Below, in pieces: positions 16,001 to 23,010 of a stretch of 23,466 nucleotides of DNA (position 1 is the first letter of the stretch; each line of letters opens with the position of its first letter). Below the pieces are notes generated by a model that saw only the letters and a program-made list of their open reading frames with translations, made no database searches and was not told where the DNA came from. The DNA is from a virus. The stretch is from IMG/VR virus record IMGVR_UViG_3300042522_000507, positions 1 through 23,466 of that record. One strand, given 5' to 3'. The position numbers were made by a program, and so were the translations under genes.

Positions 16001-17104
16001 GATACCGTTAAAATTGCTGAATATCAAGGGCGAGAAGCTATTGGTTCACTGATTGTAAGCCTTGGCTATGCTATGGCATGGTCTGGTCACATCACTGGCA
16101 ACATGCCTGCTGATCCAGTTCTTCGGGCTCAATGGCGGGAAGCCGGTATTCCTCCTCGTTCTGTACGGGTAGGAGATAAGTGGGTCAGCTATGCTTGGTT
16201 TGAACCCATGTCAAACTGGTTCGCATCTGCTGCTGATCTAGGAACGCTTGAAAAGATGGGACTTATTGGTGAAACTGAAAAGCTCTCCAGTACCCTTGTA
16301 TTCTCCATTGCTGCTGGTTTTGTCGAGAAAAGCTACTTGTCTCAACTAGACGGTATTTCTTTCTTCCTTGATCCAGTTGGTAACTATGAAAAGCTGACCC
16401 GTCAAAAGGAACGCTTTGGTGATCCAAACGGAACACTTGACATTATTGCTTCTAGTGCCTTCAGTGCGGTTAACTCGGTGCTGCCCTACTCCAGCCTGCG
16501 GCGTTCCATTTCCAATTCAATGGATCCATACTACCGAGAGTACAATACTATGTTTGATCGGGTATTGGCCAACGCACTTCCTGGATTGTCTCAAACCAAC
16601 CCTCTTGATCGCAGTATTCTTAGTGGCACACCCATGCTCCAGCCAAGTGGTGGACTGTGGAATGCTAATGTTCCATTTGAACTGCGTGATGTAAATAATG
16701 ATCCAGTGGCAAAGACCCTTATGGACATCAACGCCTGGCCTAAGGAACAACTCTATGTATCTACCATGGGCTTTAGGTACACGGGTAAGCAGCGGGAACA
16801 GATCCAAAAGATGGTTGCTGATATGGGTCTTAGGGACGCCCTTAAGAAGCATTTCAACTCTCAAGAGTTTAAGGATGACCGTAAACTTTGGGAGAACCAG
16901 GCCATTCCTGCTGGTATGAAATTTGGTGAGCCGTACTTCTTGTCTCGTACCAAAGAGATCATTACCGAACACATCAATATGGCTAAGGATGAACTGGAAT
17001 ACAATGATCCAGAACTTCGTGCTCGTATTGAGAAGGCTATGGAACTAAAGGCACGTCAAGAGTCTAGCCAATTTGCACCACTTGAATCTTATTACAAACA
17101 GTAA
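13085..17104 (+). CDS. gp16: Internal virion protein D-like, gp16 (DNA ejection)
   Basis: At 1339 residues this is the largest product and matches the length and position of T7 gp16 (1318), the core protein that extends into the cell and pulls in the leading end of the genome. The N-terminal 65 residues are Lys/Glu/Gln-rich and helical (EERRAEETQAELQRLKQAKD); residues 60-160 keep this character. Later stretches resemble large ejection proteins of many podoviruses, for example SGPKTLIRNFGSVIRLIGQP (about 709-728), GRFMMPFVRTPANIMGYQ (about 935), a hydrophobic helix GSLIVSLGYAMAWSGHI (about 986) and the block YSSLRRSISNSMDPYYREYN (about 1134), which is often conserved. Unlike T7 gp16, no transglycosylase domain is visible at the N-terminus; that function appears to have moved to gp15. 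Confidence 0.88.
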   Translation: MALKDWDPRGNYGEYVNPGTGKSTKKLQEERRAEETQAELQRLKQAKDKQKADKEKIRAKGRPKATTQTWNPAKAAGEVLKPVGDAIMAPFNAISEGATQLEKAIRTPEQIAQKKESSKKVRQNINKAMEGAAPVKEVAKVALKGTGLGIVEQATDVVVEAGQGAAAVLQKTFGAKVKPENDPFRPDRYIRAETDLGITPETQAGKFAAKILGLVNASRLGRRVAAKTVPGFKELKGAKRVLQNVPDAAAGFVMADPNEEDAANFSAWLQDKAPDWLKPTFVLAGDADYDNVYAYRALTALEDLGLGAAADALGASLKAFGFKFKPGKSNPAAEILAEQGKKLDDALDGASKQAEVDEAVEAIRWDDTNFGPRRQSILDELDKQKARLDDPWDDAADAQKKIDELNLQLTEVENAATKSVMPMEPGVKPLVYEAAATVKSTKYLTEDIISGATLITDAAIKNANLQDIWDQSLKPIVDALAPQKLEQMYRKFGKKAPEEIQRLNRAMFESFQEVLDSAQTSEEVTDKMLAVFRGMDQTFIGEYGVEQLKTPAVMATQSMMKYLARKASNLGHLRNDLEASGIKGANVDDKLIDTITGLIMLRKEAWSLEAGRRLAIGRGPWGAAKTSQALDNAESFTEAKQLSRKMLDQWALKVKNGLRSGDPDAINEMRQMTMAMALSGGDPAKAINFAETAIRYMGQNVLGQWMNSILSGPKTLIRNFGSVIRLIGQPIEVGLVGVMKGDDRLIGVAGAGFTGMFTSLFDAAQVAGTTIKTGIPATWDQHQIIRHAEKMAMLDGMEMMAKTPGQQRTVGFMRFLQAFSEFTGIPNRLMMGGDDFVKVMAARQKIYEDAYLFAFDKVGGKIGTQNTKEFNSWMEHALIAASQKMDVKTGQIFDDAVLEYAERATFTNAADPDNKFFAAFERLAEADINGVPVGRFMMPFVRTPANIMGYQLEMMPLASRLLGGYQKAIKENDTVKIAEYQGREAIGSLIVSLGYAMAWSGHITGNMPADPVLRAQWREAGIPPRSVRVGDKWVSYAWFEPMSNWFASAADLGTLEKMGLIGETEKLSSTLVFSIAAGFVEKSYLSQLDGISFFLDPVGNYEKLTRQKERFGDPNGTLDIIASSAFSAVNSVLPYSSLRRSISNSMDPYYREYNTMFDRVLANALPGLSQTNPLDRSILSGTPMLQPSGGLWNANVPFELRDVNNDPVAKTLMDINAWPKEQLYVSTMGFRYTGKQREQIQKMVADMGLRDALKKHFNSQEFKDDRKLWENQAIPAGMKFGEPYFLSRTKEIITEHINMAKDELEYNDPELRARIEKAMELKARQESSQFAPLESYYKQ

Positions 17105-17106
17105 CA

Positions 17107-17913
17107 ATGGCCGTTACACAGAACACCTATACGGGGAATGGATCTACAACGCTCTATTCCCTGTCTTTTCCTTACCTCGAACAAGCACACGTAAAGGTTA
17201 CCATTAACGGTACGCTTACTACTGCGTTTGTCTTTGCCAATGACACGACCATTCAGTTCCTGTCTGCTCCGGCAAACGGTGCTGCTATTTTAATTTATCG
17301 TTCAACAGATGATGCCGATTTAAACAATACGTTTTTTGCTGGCACATCAATTAAAGCTCAGGACCTGAATGATAACTTCCTTCAGAGTCTCTATATCTCT
17401 CAAGAAACAGCAACGCTTGCCAGTAATCAAGCCACTGCTGGCCTTCAAGCACAGATCACTGCTGCTACTAATACGGCAAACAACGCATCTACCACAGCTA
17501 CCTCGGCTGCAACTGATGCTTCCACCGCACTAGGGGTTGCCAACGCAGCAGTATCTACTTCACTGCAGAAGGCTGGAGATACCATAACTGGCAATATCAA
17601 TAACACGGCAACTGGTTACTTTGATCTGCCTGTAGGCACAACAGCCCAACGTCCTGGTAGTCCAAACCTTGGCATGATTCGATTTAATTCGGATCTTACT
17701 GCCTACGAAGGCTACAACGGTAGCGGGTGGACTTCCATCGGCGGTGGGGCCAAAGGTGGTGGTACGGATGATTGTTTCTATGAGAATAGTCAGAACATCA
17801 CCTCGTCTTATACGATTACTGCTGGCAAAAATGCAATGAGTGCTGGTCCTGTAACCATTCAAACTGGTGCTGTTGTTACGGTTCCATCTGGTTCTGTTTG
17901 GAGCATTGTTTAA
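17107..17913 (+). CDS. gp17: Tail fibre adaptor, T7 gp17 N-terminal type
   Basis: The 268-residue product starts with the domain that fixes T7-type fibres to the tail: VTQNTYTGNGSTTLYSLSFP, VKVTINGT, TTIQFLSAPANGAAILIYRS (residues of about 2-75), then FFAGTSIKAQDLNDNFLQSL. An Ala/Thr/Asn-rich segment (about 98-155) with heptad character suggests a trimeric stalk. A small beta module follows (GYFDLPVGTTAQRPGSPNLG ... YEGYNGSGWTSIGG), and the end (CFYENSQNITSSYTITAGKN ... VTVPSGSVWSIV) is a cap often seen at the end of cyanophage structural proteins. It is half the length of T7 gp17 (553) and has no large receptor-binding tip, so I infer that it is an adaptor to which the next gene products attach. 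The start lies two bases after the gp16 stop. Confidence 0.85.
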   Translation: MAVTQNTYTGNGSTTLYSLSFPYLEQAHVKVTINGTLTTAFVFANDTTIQFLSAPANGAAILIYRSTDDADLNNTFFAGTSIKAQDLNDNFLQSLYISQETATLASNQATAGLQAQITAATNTANNASTTATSAATDASTALGVANAAVSTSLQKAGDTITGNINNTATGYFDLPVGTTAQRPGSPNLGMIRFNSDLTAYEGYNGSGWTSIGGGAKGGGTDDCFYENSQNITSSYTITAGKNAMSAGPVTIQTGAVVTVPSGSVWSIV

Positions 17914-17915
17914 TT

Positions 17916-18356
17916 ATGCCTATTACTATTAACGGATCCGGCACCGTAACCGGAATTAGTGCAGGTGGTCTTCCTGACGGAGTGATCACCAACCCAGATT
18001 TGGCAGCGGATGCTGTAAGTCGCAGCAAGCTCGATGCTGATACAGCCACTGGTGTTTGTAAGGCCTGGGTGAACTTTAACGGCACCGGCACCGTGGCGAT
18101 CCGTGCGAGCTACAACGTGAGCAGCATTACGGATAACGGGACTGGGGACTATACGGTGAACTTCACGACGGCGTTGGCGGATGCGAATTATTTAGTAGTC
18201 GGTGCATCTGCCAAAAACTCGTCTATCGGCGCTGTTCCCATCGGCATTCAGTCAGCCGCAACTCCAACAACAACCGCAGTCAGAATTGAGTCTGGATACT
18301 TCAGCACCAACATTCGCGCTGATTTTGACATTATTGGTATCACCATCTTCCGCTAA
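17916..18356 (+). CDS. Short tail fibre protein with mobile beta module
   Basis: The 146-residue product begins MPITINGSGTVTGISAGGLP, a start common in small fibre proteins of cyanophages, then GVITNPDLAADAVSRSKLDAD. From about residue 47 it carries a widely exchanged phage fibre module (WVNFNGTGTVAIRASYNVSS ... GDYTVNFTTALADANYLVVG), which is probably a beta-rich tip domain. Base composition rises abruptly in G+C inside the gene at about 18055, where this module begins, which suggests mosaic joining. An in-frame TTG at 17898 overlaps the previous gene; the ATG at 17916, two bases after that gene's stop, is preferred. The role in host recognition is inferred. Confidence 0.8.
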   Translation: MPITINGSGTVTGISAGGLPDGVITNPDLAADAVSRSKLDADTATGVCKAWVNFNGTGTVAIRASYNVSSITDNGTGDYTVNFTTALADANYLVVGASAKNSSIGAVPIGIQSAATPTTTAVRIESGYFSTNIRADFDIIGITIFR

Positions 18357-18362
18357 CCCACC

Positions 18363-18776
18363 ATGAAACGAATCATCTACCCAACCCCTGATGGCGGCGT
18401 CGCGGTGATCATCCCCGCAGTATCCGTCGAACTAGCCCTGAAGGATGTCCCCGAGGGCGTGGCCTACGAGATCGTTGATGAAGCTGACATCCCCACCGAC
18501 CGTTACTTCCGCAATGCGTGGGTAATGGGCGACTGCTGCATCGGCCACGACCTAGACAAGTGCAAAGCCCTCGGCCACGACCTTCGCCGTCAACAACGTG
18601 CCGAGGAGTTCAAGCCCTTTGACGAGGTAATCATGAAACAGATCCCCGGAGCTGACGCTGTTGCTGCGGAGGAGGCTCGTCAGGCCATCCGCGAGAAGTA
18701 CGCCCTGATCCAAGACGTGATTGAAGGCGCGTCTACCCCTGATGAAATCAAGACCGCCCTGGAGGTGAACCAATGA
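18363..18776 (+). CDS. Fibre-associated or fibre-assembly protein
   Basis: The 137-residue protein starts KRIIYPTPDGGVAVIIPA and then has an acidic, mixed alpha/beta body (LALKDVPEGVAYEIVDEADI) and a helical C-terminal half (ARQAIREKYALIQDVIEGAS). It is not repetitive like the fibres on both sides. Small alpha/beta proteins in fibre clusters are often chaperones for fibre folding or tail assembly, so that role is likely but unproven. Cysteines occur in GDCCIGHDLDKCKALGHD, a Cys/His pattern that could bind a metal (two adjacent Cys, His, Cys, His at about 59-72). The DNA is G/C-rich (35 of 60 bases at 18421-18480), unlike the genes before 18050. The stop overlaps the next start (ATGA). Confidence 0.7.
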   Translation: MKRIIYPTPDGGVAVIIPAVSVELALKDVPEGVAYEIVDEADIPTDRYFRNAWVMGDCCIGHDLDKCKALGHDLRRQQRAEEFKPFDEVIMKQIPGADAVAAEEARQAIREKYALIQDVIEGASTPDEIKTALEVNQ

Positions 18777-19390
18777 CACTTCGATTGAACGGCTCCACCT
18801 CCGGCTACACCGAGATCGACGCTCCGGCAGTGGCGGGGAATAACACGCTGGTGTTGCCGACTGGCAATGGCTCCGCTGGCAACATCCTCGGCACAGATGG
18901 TGCTGGAAACCTGAGCTGGGTTAATGGCCGCATGGTGCTCGCCACCGCTCAGAACACCACCAGCGGCACCAGCATCGACTTCACCGGGATTCCGAGTTGG
19001 GTGAAGCGGATTACGGTGATTCTCAGCGGAGTCAGCACCAACGGGGCGAGCGGCGTCAGGGTTCGACTGGGCAGCGGCAGCGTCCAGACCACTGGATACA
19101 ACGCAAGGAGCACCTTGGGCACCACGGGATGGAACTCAGTGACATCAACCACTGGCGGATTTGATATTCCGGTTGGCGCTGTCAGTTTTGTGGACGGTCA
19201 CATCATCTTCCACAATCTGGCAGCAAACACATGGATTGCTGCTGGTCTTTTGACATCTGACAACCCCGCCATCCTCTGGACCGGTGGAAACGTAAGTCTT
19301 TCAGGCACCCTCGACCGCGTCCGCATCACCACCGTCAACGGCACCGACACCTTTGACGCGGGGTCGATTAACATTCTCTACGAGGGCTGA
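18773..19390 (+). CDS. Tail fibre protein with exchanged host-recognition module
   Basis: The 205-residue product starts TLRLNGSTSGYTEIDAPAVA and NTLVLPTGNGSAGNILGTDG, a start segment common in cyanophage fibre genes. It then has a beta-rich module containing SGTSIDFTGIPSWVKRITVI (about residues 64-83) and LSGVSTNGASGVRVRLG, which I recognise as a widespread fibre domain in siphophages and prophages of other bacteria. The rest is beta-rich with Gly, Thr and Asn and ends INILYEG. Such modules are probably trimeric jelly-roll-like tips. High G+C and the distant relatives point to lateral acquisition. The start overlaps the preceding stop (ATGA). Confidence 0.8.
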   Translation: MTLRLNGSTSGYTEIDAPAVAGNNTLVLPTGNGSAGNILGTDGAGNLSWVNGRMVLATAQNTTSGTSIDFTGIPSWVKRITVILSGVSTNGASGVRVRLGSGSVQTTGYNARSTLGTTGWNSVTSTTGGFDIPVGAVSFVDGHIIFHNLAANTWIAAGLLTSDNPAILWTGGNVSLSGTLDRVRITTVNGTDTFDAGSINILYEG

Positions 19391-19392
19391 TT

Positions 19393-20451
19393 ATGAGCAC
19401 ACTCAACGTAACCAACATCGCCGGCCCATCCAACACCGGCACAGCAGCTACCCTCAGCTCCATCAACGGCGGCCCGATCTCTGGCGCCAGGAACCGCATC
19501 ATCAATGGCAACTTTGACATCTGGCAAAGGGGCACATCGACTGGAAGCTGGGTGGCGCCTATTACCAATTACTATTGGGCAGATCGCTGGGTTGCTAATT
19601 CAAGCGGCACAGGCGGCGCAGGGTCTCTTAGCCAACAAGCCTTTACCCCAGGCCAAACCGACGTACCGGGTGAGCCAACATTTTTTCAACGCTGGCAAAT
19701 CACTTCTGCAGCCAGTGGCCAAACCGCTGGTAACTGCTGGATTGAACAGCGAATTGAAGATGTTCGTACCCTAGCCGGGCAAACGGCAACTCTTAGCTTT
19801 TATGCCAAGGGTACCGGTACTTTGCCAAACATTTTTGCCACCCAGACCTTTGGATCAGGTGGGTCAACACAGGTTGCATATACATTGGCATCAAACGTGG
19901 TGCTCAGTTCAACATGGACAAAGTACACCTACACAGTGTCTCTCGCGTCTATCAGCGGAAAGACCATCGGCACAAACCACTATGTTGGCATAACCTTTAT
20001 GGTGCCACTCAACACCACTTACACGTTCGACCTGGCGCAAGTGCAGTTTGAACCGGGCGCCGTCGCCACCCCGTTTGAGCGGCGGAGCTACGGGCAGGAG
20101 CTAAGTCTGTGTCAGAGGTATTTTGAAACTTCCTTTGATGGTGTCGCGGTAGGCACTGCTGGAAACACTGCCAGCTGTTTGTTCCATGTGAACATTAACG
20201 TCAGCGACTTTTATAGCTACGGCCCCTGCCAGTATCAGCAACAGAAAAGGGCAACACCTACAGTTACCATCTACTCTCCGTTAAATGGTGCGACTGGTGT
20301 TCTGTACAATCTCAGTACAAACTCAAACGTAGGCAATGCTGGGGTCGCCAGTGTAGGTACGCGAGGGTTCCGGCTGTTTTGTAGTAACAGCGCGATGAGT
20401 CCGGTAAACAGTGCTCACGCCATCCATTACACCGCCTCTGCTGAGTTGTAA
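19393..20451 (+). CDS. Tail fibre / receptor-binding protein with jelly-roll domain
   Basis: The 352-residue product is the longest distal fibre candidate. After a short N-terminal attachment part (TLNVTNIAGPSNTGTAATLS) it has the sequence RNRIINGNFDIWQRGTS (residues 33-49) and ADRW, the usual start of a carbohydrate-binding-like jelly-roll in phage fibres. Aromatic and Gly-rich strands follow (CWIEQRIEDVRTLAGQTATL, SFYAKGTGTLP), and the domain closes with FDLAQVQFEPGAVATPFERR and QELSLCQRYFETS, again typical. The C-terminal 100 residues vary and may bind the receptor. I infer that this is the main host-range determinant of the cassette. It starts 2 bases after the previous gene. Confidence 0.82.
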   Translation: MSTLNVTNIAGPSNTGTAATLSSINGGPISGARNRIINGNFDIWQRGTSTGSWVAPITNYYWADRWVANSSGTGGAGSLSQQAFTPGQTDVPGEPTFFQRWQITSAASGQTAGNCWIEQRIEDVRTLAGQTATLSFYAKGTGTLPNIFATQTFGSGGSTQVAYTLASNVVLSSTWTKYTYTVSLASISGKTIGTNHYVGITFMVPLNTTYTFDLAQVQFEPGAVATPFERRSYGQELSLCQRYFETSFDGVAVGTAGNTASCLFHVNINVSDFYSYGPCQYQQQKRATPTVTIYSPLNGATGVLYNLSTNSNVGNAGVASVGTRGFRLFCSNSAMSPVNSAHAIHYTASAEL

Positions 20452-20454
20452 CCC

Positions 20455-20688
20455 ATGACCATGTACCAATTCACCCAGGGCGACACCATCCTCCGCCTCG
20501 CGGACAACGCCTTTATCCCACCCGACCCCGCCAACACCGACTACCAGGCCTATCTGGAGTGGGTCGCTGCTGGCAACATGCCCGAGCCTGCCCCCGAGCC
20601 CAAACCTGCCCCGGTACTTACAACTGAGCAGAAGCTGGAAGCCGCTGGGCTGACTGTGGCGGAACTGAAAGAGCTGTTCGGCCTTTAA
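20455..20688 (+). CDS. Small tail fibre assembly-like protein
   Basis: The 77-residue protein begins TMYQFTQGDTILRLADNAFI, passes through PPDPANTDYQAYLEWVAAGN, and has a Pro/Glu/Ala linker (PEPAPEPKPAP) before a small C-terminal helix (EQKLEAAGLTVAELKELFGL). The D-Y-x-x-Y-L-x-W-x-x-x-G-N pattern with a Pro-rich linker is common in small proteins that follow fibre genes in siphophages and cyanophages, and in prophage XkdW-like proteins; some assist fibre assembly. A second ATG two codons in (20461) is also possible. G+C is high, as in the rest of the cassette. Confidence 0.72.
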   Translation: MTMYQFTQGDTILRLADNAFIPPDPANTDYQAYLEWVAAGNMPEPAPEPKPAPVLTTEQKLEAAGLTVAELKELFGL

Positions 20689-20694
20689 CCTATT

Positions 20695-20826
20695 ATGGCT
20701 AAACCAAAAGGTGCCATGAATAAGGTGACCCATGTTCCTGGTCCTCCGAAACTTTCTCGACAGGGCCAGGGCAAACGGTCCCTTCCTAACCATGGCAGGA
20801 AACAAACTCGTGGCCAAGGCCGATGA
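20695..20826 (+). CDS. Tiny basic protein (43 residues)
   Basis: This short ORF starts 6 bases after the preceding stop and ends in an ATGA overlap with the next gene. The product (AKPKGAMNKVTHVPGPPKLS, then RQGQGKRSLPNHGRKQTRGQ) is very basic, rich in Gly, Pro, Arg and Lys, and has no acidic residue. It probably binds nucleic acid or sits in the virion in unstructured form. The tight coupling to the next small basic gene supports its reality. No function is known to me. Confidence 0.6.
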   Translation: MAKPKGAMNKVTHVPGPPKLSRQGQGKRSLPNHGRKQTRGQGR

Positions 20827-20978
20827 AAACAAACAAAGTTAAGAAAGTGATGGGTGAATTCAAACGAGGCACCCTTCACAGCGGATCCAAAAAGGGTCCT
20901 AAGGTAACTTCTCGCGCTCAGGCTACGGCCATTGCTATGTCTGAGCAGCGTCGTTCCAATCGCAAATCAAAGAAATGA
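20823..20978 (+). CDS. DUF6496-like small basic protein
   Basis: The 51-residue product contains KVMGEFKRGTLHSGSKKGPK and then VTSRAQATAIAMSEQRR, matching the short pattern VMxEFKxGxLxSGSxxGxxVxSRxQAxAIAxSE of the DUF6496 family found in many bacteria and phages. The function of the family is unknown. The protein is strongly basic and ends RRSNRKSKK, so binding to DNA or RNA is plausible. It overlaps its neighbours on both sides by 4 bases (ATGA), so the three small genes form one translational unit ahead of the endolysin. Confidence 0.78.
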   Translation: MKTNKVKKVMGEFKRGTLHSGSKKGPKVTSRAQATAIAMSEQRRSNRKSKK

Positions 20979-21172
20979 TCACTCTCTTTGGCATTAAGCT
21001 GTCCTATGAGGCAGCCCTCTTTTTTGGACTGTTCATTGCTTCTGAACTTCTTGGCATCAGCAAGTATCGGTCCAACAGCCTTGTTCAACTGCTTCTCAAG
21101 GTAACCACTTTGCTGAAGCCCCTGCGGTCTGAGGATGATAAACTTCGTCGCATCAAGGATTCCTTTAAGTGA
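20975..21172 (+). CDS. Small membrane protein, holin candidate
   Basis: The 65-residue product has one hydrophobic segment (about residues 10-27, YEAALFFGLFIASELLGI) followed by a second, amphipathic helix (about 34-49, NSLVQLLLKVTTLLKPL) and a charged C-terminus (RSEDDKLRRIKDSFK). The size, the short N-terminus, the single span and charged tail, and the place directly before the endolysin gene and after the fibre genes resemble T7 gp17.5, the 67-residue class II holin. Sequence identity to T7 is not obvious, so another small membrane function, such as a spanin part, is possible. The stop overlaps the GTG start of the endolysin. Confidence 0.6.
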   Translation: MITLFGIKLSYEAALFFGLFIASELLGISKYRSNSLVQLLLKVTTLLKPLRSEDDKLRRIKDSFK

Positions 21173-22158
21173 CACGTATTCTATTGCCAGTTAGCCAGTA
21201 CTATCCTCAAACCGATAGTAGAACGGCTCACGCAGATAGGATGTGCTTTTCCAGCACGATGGCTATGGGTATTAAGTACTTGTGGCCCAAGTCTCTTCTT
21301 GGAGCAAACGCAGATGATGACTATCTTCGTACGGTTCTTAAGTATGGAGATACCACTAACTCGTTTGCTCAGATTCAAGCAGCAGCTACTTACAAGGTAA
21401 AGGCCACCTTTTATCGGAATGGTAGCCTCAGGTCCCTCCAGGATCGCCTGGAAGCTGGTCTTCCTGTTCCTGTGGGCTTCCTACACCATGGTCCTGCTTC
21501 TGCCCCTCGTGGAGGCGGACACTGGGTTCTCCTGATAGGTATGACGGAGACACACGGCATCTTTCACGACCCCTTTGGTAAGCTTGACAACGCCAATGGA
21601 GGCTATGTGAGCCGTGGATCGGGTGGAAAGGCTGTTAAATACTCTTGGAAGAACTGGCTACCACGGTGGGAGGTTGATGGTCCTGGGACTGGATGGTTTA
21701 TGGACCTGCGAAAGATTGAATCAACCCAACCCAAACCACCAATTGCCTCCTTTGATAACACGTGGAAGGGTGTCATGGCCGTTGCCAAGGCAAAAGGTGT
21801 TAAGTTTCCCGAGGTTGTTGCTGCTCAATGGGCCCTTGAGTCCGGTTATGGTAAACATACCTCTGGAAAGAACAACTTCTTTGGCATTAAAGGTAGCCCT
21901 GGTACCACAACAGAAACAAAAGAGTTCCTTAACGGCAAATGGGTTACCATTAAAGACACGTTTAAGGACTATAACACCCCTGAAGAGTGCATTCAACACC
22001 TGATTTCCCTTTGGTACGACGACTACAAAGGGTACGAAGGTGTCAATCGTGCTACTTCTGCTGAGGAATGCTGTCGATTGCTTCAACAAGAAGGTTATGC
22101 CACTGATCCAAGCTACCCTTCTAAACTAATTAAGCTCATTCAGGAGAATTACAAATGA
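21169..22158 (+). CDS. Endolysin: C39-like peptidase plus glucosaminidase
   Basis: The 329-residue product has two hydrolase domains. The N-terminal half (about 5-180) is C39/papain-like: C26 in RMCFSSTMAM, H118 in GGGHWVLLIGM and D134 in FHDPFGK could form the catalytic triad that cuts peptide cross-links. The C-terminal part (about 195-329) has the mannosyl-glycoprotein endo-beta-N-acetylglucosaminidase pattern VVAAQWALESGYGKHTSGKN and NFFGIKG, with E224 as likely acid, and would cut the glycan chain. No signal peptide is visible, so release needs a holin, probably the gene before it. The GTG start overlaps the previous stop (GTGA). T7 uses a quite different amidase (gp3.5) encoded early. 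The assignment of each domain is good; cleavage targets are inferred. Confidence 0.85.
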   Translation: MTRILLPVSQYYPQTDSRTAHADRMCFSSTMAMGIKYLWPKSLLGANADDDYLRTVLKYGDTTNSFAQIQAAATYKVKATFYRNGSLRSLQDRLEAGLPVPVGFLHHGPASAPRGGGHWVLLIGMTETHGIFHDPFGKLDNANGGYVSRGSGGKAVKYSWKNWLPRWEVDGPGTGWFMDLRKIESTQPKPPIASFDNTWKGVMAVAKAKGVKFPEVVAAQWALESGYGKHTSGKNNFFGIKGSPGTTTETKEFLNGKWVTIKDTFKDYNTPEECIQHLISLWYDDYKGYEGVNRATSAEECCRLLQQEGYATDPSYPSKLIKLIQENYK

Positions 22159-22406
22159 CTGTACTTACCCCTCCTTCGGGTAGTTACTCCTTGGATTATG
22201 TGGAGATTGCAAACGCATCCAGTAATCCTATTCCAACTGTTACTGGGTTTGAAATTCCCAAGTATGACTACATTTCCCTGAGTTACACTGGTGGTAATGT
22301 AACCGGAGTGGTCTATAAAACCGGCGGCGCTGGTGGTACCACTGTGTCAACACTGACGTTGACCTATAACGGCACCAACGATCTGACAAGCGTTACCAAG
22401 AGTTAA
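22155..22406 (+). CDS. Small beta-rich virion-like protein
   Basis: The 83-residue product is rich in Thr, Ser, Gly and Asn and reads as repeated strands (PKYDYISLSYTGGNVTGVVY, then KTGGAGGTTVSTLTLTYNGT). It has no membrane segment and no Cys or His. I recognise this P-K-Y-D-Y-I-x-L-S-Y-T-G pattern from small conserved proteins of several phages; it is probably a structural component of the virion, but its function is unknown. A good Shine-Dalgarno sequence (AGGAG, 22142-22146) lies 8 bases before the ATG, which overlaps the endolysin stop. Confidence 0.72.
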   Translation: MTVLTPPSGSYSLDYVEIANASSNPIPTVTGFEIPKYDYISLSYTGGNVTGVVYKTGGAGGTTVSTLTLTYNGTNDLTSVTKS

Positions 22407-22410
22407 GTTA

Positions 22411-23010
22411 ATGGCATACGTATTTAATCCATTTACTGGGACTTTTGACACCACCAATACTGCAGCTGCAGGGTTTACGCTTGGCATTAATCCAATTGTC
22501 AATCGTTATTACTTTGGATGGGGTGTAACTCCTGGCACTGCTGGCACACGAGTTGCTACTGCAAGCCGTGTGTATTACGTTCTATTTGCCAACCCAACCA
22601 GTACAACATGGACTCGTGTTGGCACTAGAATTGCTACAGGAACAACAGGCAGTTCAAGGCTGGGTATTTATGCCGTAGGAAGCACAGGCCTTCCGACTAC
22701 GCTGTTGCAAGATTTTGGTACGGTAACAAATACCAGTGGTGATAAAGAAATCACAATAGCGTATACGTTAGCACCTGGAAGCTATTACCTTGCTTTGGTG
22801 TCAGATAATACACCTACATTTGCTGGTCATTTTACCGATCTTACTGCAGCGTCTTATGTTTTTGGCGCAGACTCTCCCACTGCTGTTACGGTTCCAGCGT
22901 TGTGGTACGAAACTTCTACCGGTAATGTATTACCCAGTACTGCTAATACCACACTAACGCAAGAAGATGCCTCTGTAAGGCGTCCCATGATTTGGTTGAG
23001 GAAGGTTTAA
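22411..23010 (+). CDS. Putative virion or fibre-accessory protein
   Basis: The 199-residue protein starts AYVFNPFTGTFDTTNTAAAG, a common start of small phage structural proteins, then has a beta-sandwich-like body with aromatic strands (NRYYFGWGVTPGTAGTRVAT, SRLGIYAVGSTGLPTTLLQD, LAPGSYYLALVSDN). The last two resemble phage lectin-like or concanavalin-type modules (G-x-Y-Y-L-A-L), so carbohydrate or surface binding is possible but not shown. Codon use is like that of the head and tail genes (28 G/C of 60 bases at 22561-22620), unlike the G/C-rich fibre cassette. The stop overlaps the next start by one base (TAATG). Confidence 0.7.
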   Translation: MAYVFNPFTGTFDTTNTAAAGFTLGINPIVNRYYFGWGVTPGTAGTRVATASRVYYVLFANPTSTTWTRVGTRIATGTTGSSRLGIYAVGSTGLPTTLLQDFGTVTNTSGDKEITIAYTLAPGSYYLALVSDNTPTFAGHFTDLTAASYVFGADSPTAVTVPALWYETSTGNVLPSTANTTLTQEDASVRRPMIWLRKV

